Notes: a model not told the origin generated them from the letters alone. A stretch of 64,000 nt of DNA from Dolichospermum compactum NIES-806 (GCF_002368115.1 NZ_AP018316.1:1742585-1806584); one strand, 5' to 3'. Numbered from the stretch's first letter, positions 52,824-62,442 are shown. Translations and numbers: made by a program.

Positions 52824-52994
52824 CTACTTTAAACCAAGCCATGCAATTACACCTTGATTGGTAGCGTATTCAATTACTACCATTAAAACAAAACCAATCA
52901 TAGCTGCTCTGCCATTTAAACGTTCAGCATATTCATTGAAGCCAAATTTGGGTTCTTCTAATTTGGGGGTAATGGTTGGTTGTTGTTGTGTCAT
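52824..52994 (-). CDS. hli: High-light-inducible protein (HLIP/SCP)
   Basis: 56 residues. A polar N-terminus (MTQQQPTITPKLEEPKFGFN) precedes the chlorophyll-binding helix EYAERLNGRAAMIGFVLMVV, with the E-x-x-N-x-R motif of the LHC superfamily, and then IEYATNQGVIAWLGLK. These proteins bind chlorophyll and carotenoid to quench excess energy and protect photosystem assembly in the thylakoid. The upstream GGAAAGGAATC on the coding strand gives a ribosome-binding site. Usually induced by high light. Confidence 0.92.
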   Translation of the reverse strand: MTQQQPTITPKLEEPKFGFNEYAERLNGRAAMIGFVLMVVIEYATNQGVIAWLGLK

Positions 52995-53244
52995 AATCAG
53001 TGATTCCTTTCTTGATAATTGGCAAACAAAAATTTACAGAGATTTTTCAAGTAAATTGCCGGCTCTGGTCGTCGGTACTTAACAATTTTTAATTATTCTT
53101 TATCTATTGTAAGAAGACTGGCGGATTAGTCAAGGTGTAGCGTGAGGGAGAATAAAAATTTTGCATTTTGAATTACTGAATACGGAAATAATCAGCTAGG
53201 TACTGGCACGCTAAAGTGAAACAATCAAATATAAGAGGCTATCA

Positions 53245-54336
53245 ATGGAAATTGGTGTTCCCAAGGAAACTAAAGATCAGGAATTTCGGGTAGGTTTAAG
53301 TCCTTCCAGTGTTCGGGTATTACGGGAAAACGGTAATAATATTTTTGTAGAAACTGAAGCTGGTACTGGCGCGGGATTTACTGATGAAGACTACCGCAAT
53401 GCTGGGGCAGAAATTGTCAATACTGCGTATGCTGCTTGGAATCGGGAGTTAGTTATTAAGGTAAAAGAACCTTTGGTAAGCGAGTATAAATTCTTGCAAA
53501 AAGAGCAGTTGTTATTTACTTATTTACATTTAGCGGCAAATCGCCAGTTAACAGAATATTTAATTGATTGTGGCACTTGTGCGATCGCTTATGAAACTGT
53601 AGAACAACCAGGAGCAAATAAACTCCCCTTACTCACCCCCATGAGTATTGTTGCTGGTCGGTTAGCCGTACAATTTGGCGCAAGATTCCTAGAACGTCAA
53701 CAAGGAGGCAGAGGCGTACTTTTAGGCGGTATCCCCGGAGTCAAAGCGGGTAAAGTGGTAATTTTAGGTGGTGGTGTAGTTGGTACAGAAGCCGCCAAAA
53801 TCGCCGTCGGTATGGGTGCAATAGTGCAAATCTTAGATGTCAACGTGGAACGTCTATCTTACCTAGAAACCTTGTTTGGGTCGAGAGTAGAACTACTTTA
53901 CAGCAACTCCGCCCATATTGAAGCCGCCGTCAAAGATGCCGATTTACTCATTGGTGCAGTCTTAATTCCCGGTAAAAAAGCCCCCATTCTCGTATCTCGT
54001 GAACTAGTTAAACAAATGCGACCCGGTTCAGTGATTGTAGATGTCGCTGTTGATCAAGGTGGATGTGTTGAAACTTTATATCCCACTTCTCACACTAAGC
54101 CAGTATACCTTGATGAAGGAGTAGTGCATTATGGCGTGCCGAATATGCCAGGAGCAGTTCCTTGGACATCTACACAAGCTCTCAACAACTCCACCTTACC
54201 TTATACAGTCCAATTAGCAAATCTGGGGCTTAAAGCTTTAGAAATTAACCCAGCCTTAGCAAAAGGTTTAAACGTCCAAAATCACCGTCTTGTACATCCT
54301 GCTGTGCAAGAAATGTTTCCCGATTTAGTTGGGTGA
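53245..54336 (+). CDS. ald: Alanine dehydrogenase
   Basis: 363 residues. MEIGVPKETKDQEFRVGLSP at the N-terminus, HLAANRQLTEYLI, the NAD-binding KVVILGGGVVGTEAAKIA near residue 170 and DVAVDQGGCVET are the Ald signature. It interconverts alanine with pyruvate and ammonium. In heterocystous cyanobacteria it is linked to nitrogen-fixing growth. Its stop codon TGA is part of a GGTGATT array. Confidence 0.95.
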   Translation: MEIGVPKETKDQEFRVGLSPSSVRVLRENGNNIFVETEAGTGAGFTDEDYRNAGAEIVNTAYAAWNRELVIKVKEPLVSEYKFLQKEQLLFTYLHLAANRQLTEYLIDCGTCAIAYETVEQPGANKLPLLTPMSIVAGRLAVQFGARFLERQQGGRGVLLGGIPGVKAGKVVILGGGVVGTEAAKIAVGMGAIVQILDVNVERLSYLETLFGSRVELLYSNSAHIEAAVKDADLLIGAVLIPGKKAPILVSRELVKQMRPGSVIVDVAVDQGGCVETLYPTSHTKPVYLDEGVVHYGVPNMPGAVPWTSTQALNNSTLPYTVQLANLGLKALEINPALAKGLNVQNHRLVHPAVQEMFPDLVG

Positions 54337-54402
54337 TTGGTGATTGGTGATTGGTGATTGGTGATTGGTAAAATTTAACCCAGTCCCCAGTCCCCAGTCC
54401 CC
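54332..54402. repeat. Tandem arrays GTGATTG and CCCAGTC
   Basis: About five GTGATTG units starting at the ald stop codon, then three CCCAGTC-type units, immediately before the stop of the opposite-strand MAPEG gene. Confidence 0.85.
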
Positions 54403-54405
54403 AAT

Positions 54406-54795
54406 CTACTTCACCATAGATAAAATAATCCCCACCAGTGAACCAAGAATTAGCACCATACCGCTGAGAGAACTAATTGCAAAACCAGGACCGCGTTTTT
54501 CAGCAGCTTGATAATATCCCCAAGCATAAGCAATTCTTCCTACTATCCAAGCAGCGCCCAGCGCAGAACCCCAAATAGGACTAACATAAGTAGAAAACAA
54601 CCATAAAGCCGGAATAAATAAAGCTAGTTGTTCCAAGGTATTTTGTTGTACCCTTAGCACTCTTTCAAAATCCAGGTTTCCTGTAGTTTGCGGTACAGGA
54701 ACTTGATATTTAGCTCTAGCTATACCAACATTAATTGTTACTACAAAGTATAGTATAAGTGCGGAAACAGTAACTAAACTAGGATAAGGAGACAT
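54406..54795 (-). CDS. MAPEG family membrane protein
   Basis: About 129 residues, four membrane helices. RAKYQVPVPQTTGNLDFERV, RVQQNTLEQLALFIPALWLF and GRIAYAWGYYQAAEKRGPGF are the MAPEG core (Glu-Gln pair, RxxY). Members conjugate glutathione or act in eicosanoid-like metabolism in eukaryotes; the bacterial role is uncertain. The start is MSPYPSLVTV at 54795; the longer frame upstream is not conserved in kind. Confidence 0.85.
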   Translation of the reverse strand: MSPYPSLVTVSALILYFVVTINVGIARAKYQVPVPQTTGNLDFERVLRVQQNTLEQLALFIPALWLFSTYVSPIWGSALGAAWIVGRIAYAWGYYQAAEKRGPGFAISSLSGMVLILGSLVGIILSMVK

Positions 54796-55001
54796 AAAGT
54801 TGAGTAAAATGGGAAAGTAACGTGATTTACAAAATATTATAGGTGACGGGTGATTACTTACAGCAGGATTCACCGAGTCAGGAGTCAGGAGTCAGGAGTA
54901 AAACTGGCTTGCTGTCTGGCTTTGAATTTAGATCCTGTAACTCATTAATCTGCAATCTGCTGTAAGTGACAGGTGAGAATTTAATTAATTACTAGCCAGC
55001 A

Positions 55002-55793
55002 ATGATAGAAACATTAGAACCATTAATTGAATTAAAAGGTATTTCTAAAACTTTTGGTAACAACAAGGTTTTAGATAACGTTGATTTAAAGATATACCGA
55101 GGACAAGCACTAGGAATAATTGGCCCTTCGGGAACTGGCAAATCAACGGTTTTAAGGATTATAGCCGGATTATTAAAACCTGATGAAGGGGAAATTTATA
55201 TTCAAGGAGTACGCAGAGAAGGTTTAATAGAAGATGCTGCTGATCCGGTGGGAATTGGCATGGTATTTCAGCAAGCAGCCCTATTTGATTCGTTGACAGT
55301 GGAGGAAAACATTGGATTTCTACTTTATCAACATTCTCGACTCAAGCGATCGCACATTCGGGAATTAGTCAATCAAAAATTAGAATTGGTAGGACTAGCA
55401 GATATTAGTCACCTTTACCCATCAGAACTTTCTGGAGGAATGCGAAAAAGAGTCAGTTTTGCTCGTGCTATTATGTCAAATCCTCAACGGCCTACAGATA
55501 GTCCAGAGGTTCTATTATACGATGAACCTACAGCCGGATTAGATCCCATTGCCTCAACGGTAATTGAGGACTTAATCCGTGATTTACAAAATACACAAGG
55601 AGTCTGTAGTACCTACTCCATTGTCACTCACCAAGAAAGCACTATTCGGCGGACATCCGATCAAATAGTATTTCTTTATCAAGGAAAAGTGCAATGGCAA
55701 GGTACAGTAGTTGCCTTAGATCACACAGAAAATGCCCTAATTAGACAGTTTATGAGTGGAAGTGTAAATGGACCCATTCAAGTGGCTGGTTAA
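55002..55793 (+). CDS. ABC transporter ATPase, MlaF/TGD3-like
   Basis: 263 residues. Walker A is GPSGTGKST near residue 42, the signature is LSGGMRKRVSFARAI, and Walker B is LLYDEPTAGLDP. The FLxYQHSRLKR segment and the extended C-terminus fit MlaF-type ATPases of Mce lipid transporters. It powers phospholipid movement between membranes together with the MCE protein that follows 46 bases later. The MlaE-type permease is not in the window. Confidence 0.85.
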   Translation: MIETLEPLIELKGISKTFGNNKVLDNVDLKIYRGQALGIIGPSGTGKSTVLRIIAGLLKPDEGEIYIQGVRREGLIEDAADPVGIGMVFQQAALFDSLTVEENIGFLLYQHSRLKRSHIRELVNQKLELVGLADISHLYPSELSGGMRKRVSFARAIMSNPQRPTDSPEVLLYDEPTAGLDPIASTVIEDLIRDLQNTQGVCSTYSIVTHQESTIRRTSDQIVFLYQGKVQWQGTVVALDHTENALIRQFMSGSVNGPIQVAG

Positions 55794-55839
55794 GTACTAA
55801 ATCAAATTGCTGAGTTTAACGCTATCTGTGGAGGAATAA

Positions 55840-57252
55840 ATGCGAGGTCTAATTAGCAGTTTCACGTCTGCACGCATGATGAGAGAAGGTTCTGTAGGAT
55901 TGTTGCTCCTGGTAGGGTTAGGCGCATTTGGAATAATTTTACTGTGGTTAAATAGAATCACTCCCGGAGAAACTTCTTACAAAGCAACTATCGAATTTGC
56001 CAACGCTGGGGGAATGCAAAAGGGTTCAGTAGTCCGTTTTCGGGGTGTGAAAGTGGGAACTATCACCAAGGTTCAACCCGGAACAAATGCCATTGATGTG
56101 GAAATTCAAATTAACTCCCCTGATTTAATAATTCCCAGTAATTCCCTCATTGAAGCTAATCAAAGTGGATTAATTAGCGAAAATATTATTGAAATTACTC
56201 CAAAAGGAGATTTACCAGGGAAGTTATCTGCCAAACCTCTAGATAAAGACTGTAATTCTAGTTTGATTATTTGTAATGGTTCTCGCTTAAGAGGGATAAT
56301 TGGTATTAGTGTAGATGAACTGATGCGTCAATCAACCATTTTTGCGGCTCAATATAGTAACGAAAATTTCTATAAAAATGTGAATCGCACCTTAGAAACC
56401 TCGGCTAATGCTGCTGCTAATATCGCCGATTTAAGTAAGGATTTACAAAATTTGAGCAAAACCTTCAAAGGACAAATAAATGTATTTTCTGGAACAGCAT
56501 CTACATTACAACGCTCTACAACCCAATTAACTGAAACTGCTAATAAAACTGCAGATCAATTAGGGACAACAGCTAAAGATTTTAGTGTCACAGCTAAACA
56601 AGCAAGTCGCTTACTGACAAATTTAGATAATCTCATTACTACTAATCGTTCTTCTCTAGTTGGTACTTTAAATAGTATGACGGAGACAAGTAACCAACTT
56701 AGACAGACGGTTACAAGTTTATCACCTGCCATTAATCGCTTAACTCAAGGACAATTATTAACCAATCTAGAAACCCTATCAGCAAATGCAGCCGAGGCTT
56801 CTGTGAATTTAAAAGATGCCTCTAAAACTTTAAATGATCCAAAAAACATTGTTTTATTGCAGCAAACCTTAGATTCAGCGAGAGCAACATTTGAAAATAC
56901 CCAAAAAATCACCGCTGATTTAGATGAATTAACAGGTGATCCTAAGTTTCGTCAAAATATGCTGCGATTGGTAAATGGTCTGAGTAAATTAGTTTCTTCT
57001 AGCAAAGACATCCAAGAAAAAACCAAGGTAGCTGTAACTCTAGATGCTCTCAAAGCTGATGCTAATCACCCAAAGGTAGTAATTACCGCACCTGTTCCCG
57101 AAAAACAAATATTAGTAATAAATTCCGCACCCAAAATAGTGGAGAAAGTGGAAACAACCCCCCAACCACCCACAGAATCACCCAATTCATCCCAAGAACA
57201 ACTCCTCCAGAAACTTCGAGACTATCGAGAGAAGGGAATAGGTGACAGGTGA
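55840..57252 (+). CDS. MCE-domain protein, MlaD/TGD2-like
   Basis: 470 residues. A short cytoplasmic start, one membrane helix at about 17-37 (VGLLLLVGLGAFGIILLWL), then the MCE domain (YKATIEFANAGGMQKGSVVR to IIEITP, about 47-125). A long helical, Asn/Thr-rich region follows and a Pro-rich tail. It binds lipid substrates in the periplasm as the partner of the ATPase upstream. The last residues EKGIGDR and the stop are encoded in a GTGACAG array. Confidence 0.87.
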   Translation: MRGLISSFTSARMMREGSVGLLLLVGLGAFGIILLWLNRITPGETSYKATIEFANAGGMQKGSVVRFRGVKVGTITKVQPGTNAIDVEIQINSPDLIIPSNSLIEANQSGLISENIIEITPKGDLPGKLSAKPLDKDCNSSLIICNGSRLRGIIGISVDELMRQSTIFAAQYSNENFYKNVNRTLETSANAAANIADLSKDLQNLSKTFKGQINVFSGTASTLQRSTTQLTETANKTADQLGTTAKDFSVTAKQASRLLTNLDNLITTNRSSLVGTLNSMTETSNQLRQTVTSLSPAINRLTQGQLLTNLETLSANAAEASVNLKDASKTLNDPKNIVLLQQTLDSARATFENTQKITADLDELTGDPKFRQNMLRLVNGLSKLVSSSKDIQEKTKVAVTLDALKADANHPKVVITAPVPEKQILVINSAPKIVEKVETTPQPPTESPNSSQEQLLQKLRDYREKGIGDR

Positions 57253-57270
57253 CAGGTGACAGGTGACAGG
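57239..57270. repeat. GTGACAG tandem array at MCE gene end
   Basis: About four GTGACAG units overlapping the stop codon of the MCE gene. Confidence 0.85.
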
Positions 57271-57304
57271 GAAGGAATTTTCTTCTTTCTTTCTCCTGAA
57301 CTCC

Positions 57305-57329
57305 TGATAGCGCAGCGTGGCGTTAGCCA
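57305..57329. repeat. Short dispersed palindromic repeat, second copy
   Basis: Exact 25-base match to 36384-36408, flanked on both sides by ACTCC-type repeats as there. Confidence 0.7.
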
Positions 57330-57342
57330 TACTCCGAACTCC

Positions 57343-57645
57343 TTAATTCCAATCCTGCTCATCTTTTTTGCCACGACTTTTGTAAATTCCGCCTGTATCA
57401 TGGATTTGACGGGTTTTGGCAAATAGTTCAGCTTCAGTTAAACCCCAACGTTGCAAAACTTTATCTAAGTTGCTTTGGATGTCTCGCGCACCGGGGAAAC
57501 CTTGATAACGAATTTTTAGTCTAGCTAATTCCGATAAATTGTAGTCCGTTGCGTCTTGAGCGAGTAAAATATCAATAAGGGGGCGATCGCGGTTGTAGAG
57601 TGGATGTTGTTGGTCTTTACCACCGAGAATTTCTGTCATCATCAA
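57343..57645 (-). CDS. DUF3288 family protein
   Basis: About 100 residues. KDQQHPLYNRDRPLIDILLA, LARLKIRYQGFPGARDIQ and LFAKTRQIHDTGGIYK define DUF3288, a cyanobacterial family of unknown function. The gene has three adjacent ATGs; the third (57639) is as likely as the first. It converges on the MCE gene. Confidence 0.82.
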   Translation of the reverse strand: MMMTEILGGKDQQHPLYNRDRPLIDILLAQDATDYNLSELARLKIRYQGFPGARDIQSNLDKVLQRWGLTEAELFAKTRQIHDTGGIYKSRGKKDEQDWN

Positions 57646-57882
57646 TACCTGTACGAAGTTAGCAATCCATCAACAACTCAAGATCAAAAATCTCGACCAT
57701 TGCTAATTATCCACCATTGTCTACTGAATGACGGCAACTACGCCTTGTCACTTACGGCTCTCACTACTGCCATTCAGCTTAAAATAAAGATACATTATCT
57801 TTAAGAAAATACAAGAAACTCTAGATAAGGGTGAACTTATATCTCACCCAAAGACCAAGCAGCACGAGGGAAAGAACCCGCT

Positions 57883-60333
57883 ATGTTTGAACACTTCACT
57901 TCCGAAGCCATTAGGGTAATCATGTTAGCTCAGGAGGAAGCACGACGACTGGGACACAACTTTGTAGGAACAGAACAAATTCTCCTGGGTTTAATGGGAG
58001 AAGGAACAGGTGTTGCTGCTAAGGTACTAGCTGAGTTGGGTGTTACCCTGAAAGAAGCCCGTCGAGAAGTAGAAAAAATAATTGGCCGGGGTTCTGGGTT
58101 TGTCCCTCCGGAAATTCCTTTTACCCCGAAAGTCAAAAGCCTGTTTGAGCAATCTTTCCGAGAGGCTCACGGTCTTGGACATAATTACATAAACACTGAA
58201 CACTTATTATTAGGTTTAACGGAGGCTGGTGAAGGAGTCGCCGCCAAAGTATTACAAAATCTAGGAGTGGATTTACCAGTTATCCGTTCGGCTGTGATGA
58301 GCCGATTGGGTGAAGACACAGCGGTTGTCACTGGTGGTAGAAGTAATTCCCAGCGAAATCAAAATTTATCTATAGAGGAGTTTGGCAGAAACCTCACCAA
58401 ACTGGCTCAGGATGGCAGGCTAGACCCAGTAGTCGGTCGCCAGACGGAAATTGAAAGAACGGTGCAAATTCTCGGTCGGAGAACTAAAAATAACCCGGTT
58501 TTGATTGGTGAGCCAGGTGTGGGGAAAACAGCGATCGCCGAAGGTCTAGCCCAACGCATTGTCAATCAAGATGTCCCCGAAATTTTACTTGATAAACAAG
58601 TAATTAGTTTGGATATGGGGTCTGTGGTGGCGGGAACTCGCTTCCGGGGTGACTTTGAGGAACGCCTCAAGAAAATCATGGAGGAGATCCGCACAGCAGG
58701 AAACATCATCTTAGTGATTGATGAAATTCATACCTTAGTCGGTGCAGGTGGCACAGAAGGCGGTTTGGATGCAGCTAATATCCTCAAACCGGCTCTAGCC
58801 CGGGGAGAACTCCAGTGTATTGGTGCAACCACATTAGATGAATATCGTCAACACATCGAACGGGATGCGGCTCTAGAGCGGCGTTTTCAGCCAGTTTTGG
58901 TAGGAGAACCATCAGTAGCAGAAACTATTGAGATTCTTTATGGTTTGCGCGGTGCTTACGAGCAACATCATAGAGTTAATATTACTGATGAAGCGGTAAT
59001 TGCGGCGGCTGAATTGGCAGATCGTTATATTAGCGATCGCTTTCTACCCGACAAAGCCATTGACTTAATTGATGAAGCCGGTTCTCGTGTCCGCTTGCGT
59101 CACTCCCACATTGCCAAAAACAAGGAACTTAAACGAGAATTAACCACCGCTACCAAAGCCAAATCTGAAGCCATCAGAACCCAAGATTTTGGCAAAGCTG
59201 GTAAATTGCGGATACAAGAATTAGAACTCCAAGCCAGACTCGATGTAGAAGAAAATCAGGAAACCGTTAACTCTCCCCTCGTCAACGAAGAAGACATCGC
59301 CCAAATTGTCGCTTCTTGGACAGGTGTTCCTGTCAACAAACTGACCGAGTCTGAATCCGAATTGCTGTTACATCTGGAAGACACCTTACATACAAGACTC
59401 ATCGGTCAAGAACAAGCAGTTACAGCCGTTTCCCGCGCCATTCGTCGCGCCCGTGTGGGCTTAAAAAATCCTCATCGTCCCATTGCTAGTTTTATCTTCT
59501 CTGGACCAACAGGTGTCGGTAAAACCGAATTAGCTAAAGCCTTAGCTGCTTACTTTTTTGGTTCGGAAGAATCAATGGTGCGTTTAGATATGTCCGAATA
59601 CATGGAAAGCCACAATGTTTCCAAGTTGATTGGTTCACCTCCAGGTTATGTAGGATACGACGAAGGCGGACAATTAACGGAAGCTGTGCGGCGTAAACCC
59701 TATACGGTGTTGCTATTCGACGAAATAGAAAAAGCGCATCCCGATGTATTCAATATGCTGCTGCAAATCTTGGATGACGGTCATCTTACGGATGCCAAAG
59801 GGCGGAAAGTAGACTTCAAGAATACATTAATTATCTTGACTTCTAATATCGGTTCTAAGGTAATTGAAAAAGGTGGTAGCAGCTTAGGGTTTGAATTTGA
59901 TAATCACGCAGACGCTAGTTATCATCGCATTCGTAACCTAGTTAACGAAGAACTCAAAGCCTATTTCCGTCCAGAATTCCTCAACCGGGTTGATGATATT
60001 ATCGTCTTCACTCAACTCAACAAGGATGAAGTCAAGCAAATTGCTGAAATCATGCTGCGTGATGTTGGTAGTCGTCTCAAAGATAAGAACATCACTTTAG
60101 AAGTGACTGAAGCCTTTAAAGAGAAGGTTGTCCAAGAAGGCTATGATCCTAGCTACGGTGCTAGACCATTACGTCGTGCTATTGTGCGTCTGTTGGAAGA
60201 TTCTCTGGTTGAAGCGATCTTATCTGGGGAAATTGCAGATGGAGATAAGGCTATTGTGGATGTAGACGATGATGGCCAGGTAAAGGTCAGAAAATCGGAA
60301 ACCCGTGAGTTGTTATTAACTAATGTTGGTTAA
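57883..60333 (+). CDS. clpC: ATP-dependent Clp protease ATPase subunit ClpC
   Basis: 816 residues. It has the N-terminal double Clp-N repeat (MFEHFTSEAIRVIMLAQEEA), AAA-1 with Walker A GEPGVGKTA near residue 207, a middle domain near 415-470, AAA-2 with Walker A GPTGVGKTE near residue 541, and a ClpP-docking loop region. It unfolds substrates for ClpP/R; cyanobacterial ClpC is essential. Strong intrinsic terminator downstream. Confidence 0.97.
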   Translation: MFEHFTSEAIRVIMLAQEEARRLGHNFVGTEQILLGLMGEGTGVAAKVLAELGVTLKEARREVEKIIGRGSGFVPPEIPFTPKVKSLFEQSFREAHGLGHNYINTEHLLLGLTEAGEGVAAKVLQNLGVDLPVIRSAVMSRLGEDTAVVTGGRSNSQRNQNLSIEEFGRNLTKLAQDGRLDPVVGRQTEIERTVQILGRRTKNNPVLIGEPGVGKTAIAEGLAQRIVNQDVPEILLDKQVISLDMGSVVAGTRFRGDFEERLKKIMEEIRTAGNIILVIDEIHTLVGAGGTEGGLDAANILKPALARGELQCIGATTLDEYRQHIERDAALERRFQPVLVGEPSVAETIEILYGLRGAYEQHHRVNITDEAVIAAAELADRYISDRFLPDKAIDLIDEAGSRVRLRHSHIAKNKELKRELTTATKAKSEAIRTQDFGKAGKLRIQELELQARLDVEENQETVNSPLVNEEDIAQIVASWTGVPVNKLTESESELLLHLEDTLHTRLIGQEQAVTAVSRAIRRARVGLKNPHRPIASFIFSGPTGVGKTELAKALAAYFFGSEESMVRLDMSEYMESHNVSKLIGSPPGYVGYDEGGQLTEAVRRKPYTVLLFDEIEKAHPDVFNMLLQILDDGHLTDAKGRKVDFKNTLIILTSNIGSKVIEKGGSSLGFEFDNHADASYHRIRNLVNEELKAYFRPEFLNRVDDIIVFTQLNKDEVKQIAEIMLRDVGSRLKDKNITLEVTEAFKEKVVQEGYDPSYGARPLRRAIVRLLEDSLVEAILSGEIADGDKAIVDVDDDGQVKVRKSETRELLLTNVG

Positions 60334-60365
60334 TTTGGGATTTCTACAATATCGGTAATTTATTT

Positions 60366-60398
60366 GGTGGGTGACTTTATTGTTAACCCACCTTTTTT
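60366..60398 (+). terminator. Intrinsic terminator of clpC
   Basis: GGTGGGT (60366-60372) and ACCCACC (60386-60392) form a perfect stem followed by six T, 33 bases after the stop. Confidence 0.85.
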
Positions 60399-60487
60399 AA
60401 TGGGTTTTTATGGAAGAATATGGATTAAATGAACCACGAAGGGACGAAGAACACGAAGGAAGAAGGAAGAAGATGGATAATTTCACA

Positions 60488-60695
60488 CTATGAGTGAAAG
60501 GTTCTGATTTTTTGGGAAGCATTGAGAATTTCAATCCCTATGACATTACCTGCTGTGTCATAAGTTTCAAGGCAGCGGCTAAAATATCATCATTAGATTC
60601 TATCTCATCGTTTGAGCCACTATTGCTCTTTCTTCCGGTTGTAATTGTTGTACAGCCGTAATTAATTGTTCTAAGGTAGTCGGGACTGATATCAT
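60488..60695 (-). pseudogene. Antitoxin/DUF2283-like relic
   Basis: On the minus strand, ATG at 60695 opens MISVPTTLEQLITAVQQLQP, EERAIVAQTMR and a stop. In other frames SNDDILAAALK and then LETYDTAGNVIGIEILNASQ continue to a stop at 60488. The last segment is the DUF2283 core. Two or more frameshifts separate the parts, so this is the debris of one or two small genes of toxin-antitoxin type. Confidence 0.5.
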
Positions 60696-60789
60696 CATCT
60701 AATTTCCCAAATCATTGTTTAAGATATTTGATAGTTTTAATTTGAATTACAATCCCACTCATTTTCTTCTAACATACCTCTAAGATACA

Positions 60790-60861
60790 AGGTTGGGTTG
60801 AACGATAGTAAAACTCAACAAATGCTTATAAATGTTGGGTTTCTTTGCGTCAACCCAACCT
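60790..60861. repeat. Inverted-repeat element (AGGTTGGGTTGA)
   Basis: AGGTTGGGTTGA (60790-60801) is inverted at 60850-60861. The rest of the gap between clpC and DUF2085 (to 61002) holds no gene. This is a familiar type of dispersed cyanobacterial palindrome. Confidence 0.6.
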
Positions 60862-60974
60862 ACGTAATTTTCTTGTTTGAGCTTAACCGACAAGTATTGG
60901 CTGTAAACCGCCTATTTAACTGTGACTGGCAGTTTTTACGCCCACGGCTTTTGGAATAATTAATGATTTGTGGT

Positions 60975-60994
60975 GTTGGGTTTTGCAACCCAAC
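60975..60994 (-). terminator. Hairpin downstream of DUF2085 gene
   Basis: GTTGGGTT and AACCCAAC form a perfect 8-bp stem with a TTGC loop, eight bases from the stop of the minus-strand gene. Confidence 0.55.
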
Positions 60995-61002
60995 CAACTT
61001 TA

Positions 61003-61509
61003 TCATCTACGAAAATGCAAAATTGGCATAGCAAATAAACCCCAAGCCAAACCAGTAATCAAACCAAAAGGTGTAACAATATAATTATTAAAATCCCATA
61101 AACCGAAAATCTGCGCTGCTAACTCCATTGGATAAGCCATCATCAACACACTAGCAAAAGCAGCGCCAGTCAAACCATATTGACTTAGCCAAAAAACACC
61201 TTTTCCATTAGTTAAACCATACAAAATTCGAGTTATCAATAAACCTGATACCGTACCATAACAGCGCATACAAACCGCCATAATAAACGGTGGTGCTAAC
61301 TCCAAACCCATAGTAGGCTGCGGACATACATGATTACCCATAAAGTAAATAATGTCCGCAATGTCTGGAAGCAAAAACACGCCAGACGCAGCCAAAAAAG
61401 GAGCAAGAGGGGGACCAAAAACCATCCCAGCTAACAGGAAATCAGCAAAAAAACTCACCCAATTAACTTGTTTAAACTGTAAATCCCTAGATAAAATAGC
61501 CCGTTGCAT
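61003..61509 (-). CDS. DUF2085 family membrane protein
   Basis: About 168 residues with four to five hydrophobic helices. HVCPQPTMGLELAPPFIMAV and CMRCYGTVSGLLI carry the conserved CPQ and CxRCxG motifs of DUF2085. Function unknown. The start is ATG 61509 (MQRAILSRDL), preferred to a TTG at 61551 because AGAGAAAAG lies just upstream. Confidence 0.8.
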   Translation of the reverse strand: MQRAILSRDLQFKQVNWVSFFADFLLAGMVFGPPLAPFLAASGVFLLPDIADIIYFMGNHVCPQPTMGLELAPPFIMAVCMRCYGTVSGLLITRILYGLTNGKGVFWLSQYGLTGAAFASVLMMAYPMELAAQIFGLWDFNNYIVTPFGLITGLAWGLFAMPILHFRR

Positions 61510-61557
61510 CTTTTCTCTGTATCCTCTGTGTTTCGTTTTCTTCAATACCAAAAATGA

Positions 61558-62334
61558 TTATAAATCATCATCTGGATTTATACCCATTGCCCGTAAACGT
61601 TCGGCTAATTGTGCAGCTTTAAGTTCTGCTTTTTCATCCCTTAATTTTTGTAATTCGGCTTCTTCTTTACCTACCAATAATAAATTACCATCCAAATCCC
61701 ACCACCGTAGCCAAAGTTGTTCAGGATTATTTAAATAACTTCCTAGCCATAAACCTAATTCTACACCTAAAGGGGGAATTGGGTAATGTCCACGTTCGTT
61801 AGGCTGCATTTTTTGGTAAGAAAAATCTACCAAATGATAAACTTCTAATTGATCATTATTAACTTCATAAATGGCATAATAGGGAATGCGGATAATGCGT
61901 TCATATACCCAGAATTTACCTGGTTTTTCACCTTCCTGTAAACCAGCTAGAGGAGTTGTATCTCTTTCTTCATTACCATTACCACTGGCTAATTCTATAG
62001 CAATTAATGGGGGAATATATTCCCGCCATAATACATAAGAACGACGAATTTTACCATCTAATCTAGGTGCTACATCAGGGACATAAAACCAATCTGGTGC
62101 TATGCTACCTTTTTCTGGTGGTTCAGTTTCGCGCCAGTAAATACCACAATCTTGACCTATACAAAATTGTCCATCAGGATGTAATTTTTGTAAACTTTGA
62201 ATTATGGAATCTGTGATGATAATACTTTGGGGATGTTCTTGAAAATTCTTCACGAATGTACCATCAGACTCTGGGAGTTGAGTATGATCAGGAAACTGCG
62301 GTGGTATAGCAATATCAGCCAGGGTTTCACTCAT
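61558..62334 (-). CDS. Uma2-family protein (putative PD-(D/E)XK nuclease)
   Basis: 258 residues. YVPDVAPRLDGKIRRSYVLW, PPLIAIELASGNGNEE and GKFWVYERIIRIPYYAIYEV show the Uma2 core, with the D of the APDW segment and E of AIELAS as metal ligands. A coiled coil (EEAELQKLRDEKAELKAAQL) ends the protein. The family is very common in cyanobacteria; its biological role is unclear. Confidence 0.82.
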   Translation of the reverse strand: MSETLADIAIPPQFPDHTQLPESDGTFVKNFQEHPQSIIITDSIIQSLQKLHPDGQFCIGQDCGIYWRETEPPEKGSIAPDWFYVPDVAPRLDGKIRRSYVLWREYIPPLIAIELASGNGNEERDTTPLAGLQEGEKPGKFWVYERIIRIPYYAIYEVNNDQLEVYHLVDFSYQKMQPNERGHYPIPPLGVELGLWLGSYLNNPEQLWLRWWDLDGNLLLVGKEEAELQKLRDEKAELKAAQLAERLRAMGINPDDDL

Positions 62335-62442
62335 ACTATTTAAAAGATTGCGGTTGTTAATTTAGTATTATATCAGAGAATAGGGAGCGCGTAATTACTG
62401 GATATTGTATTATAAAGGTTATACGGTCATCTATCACAGATT

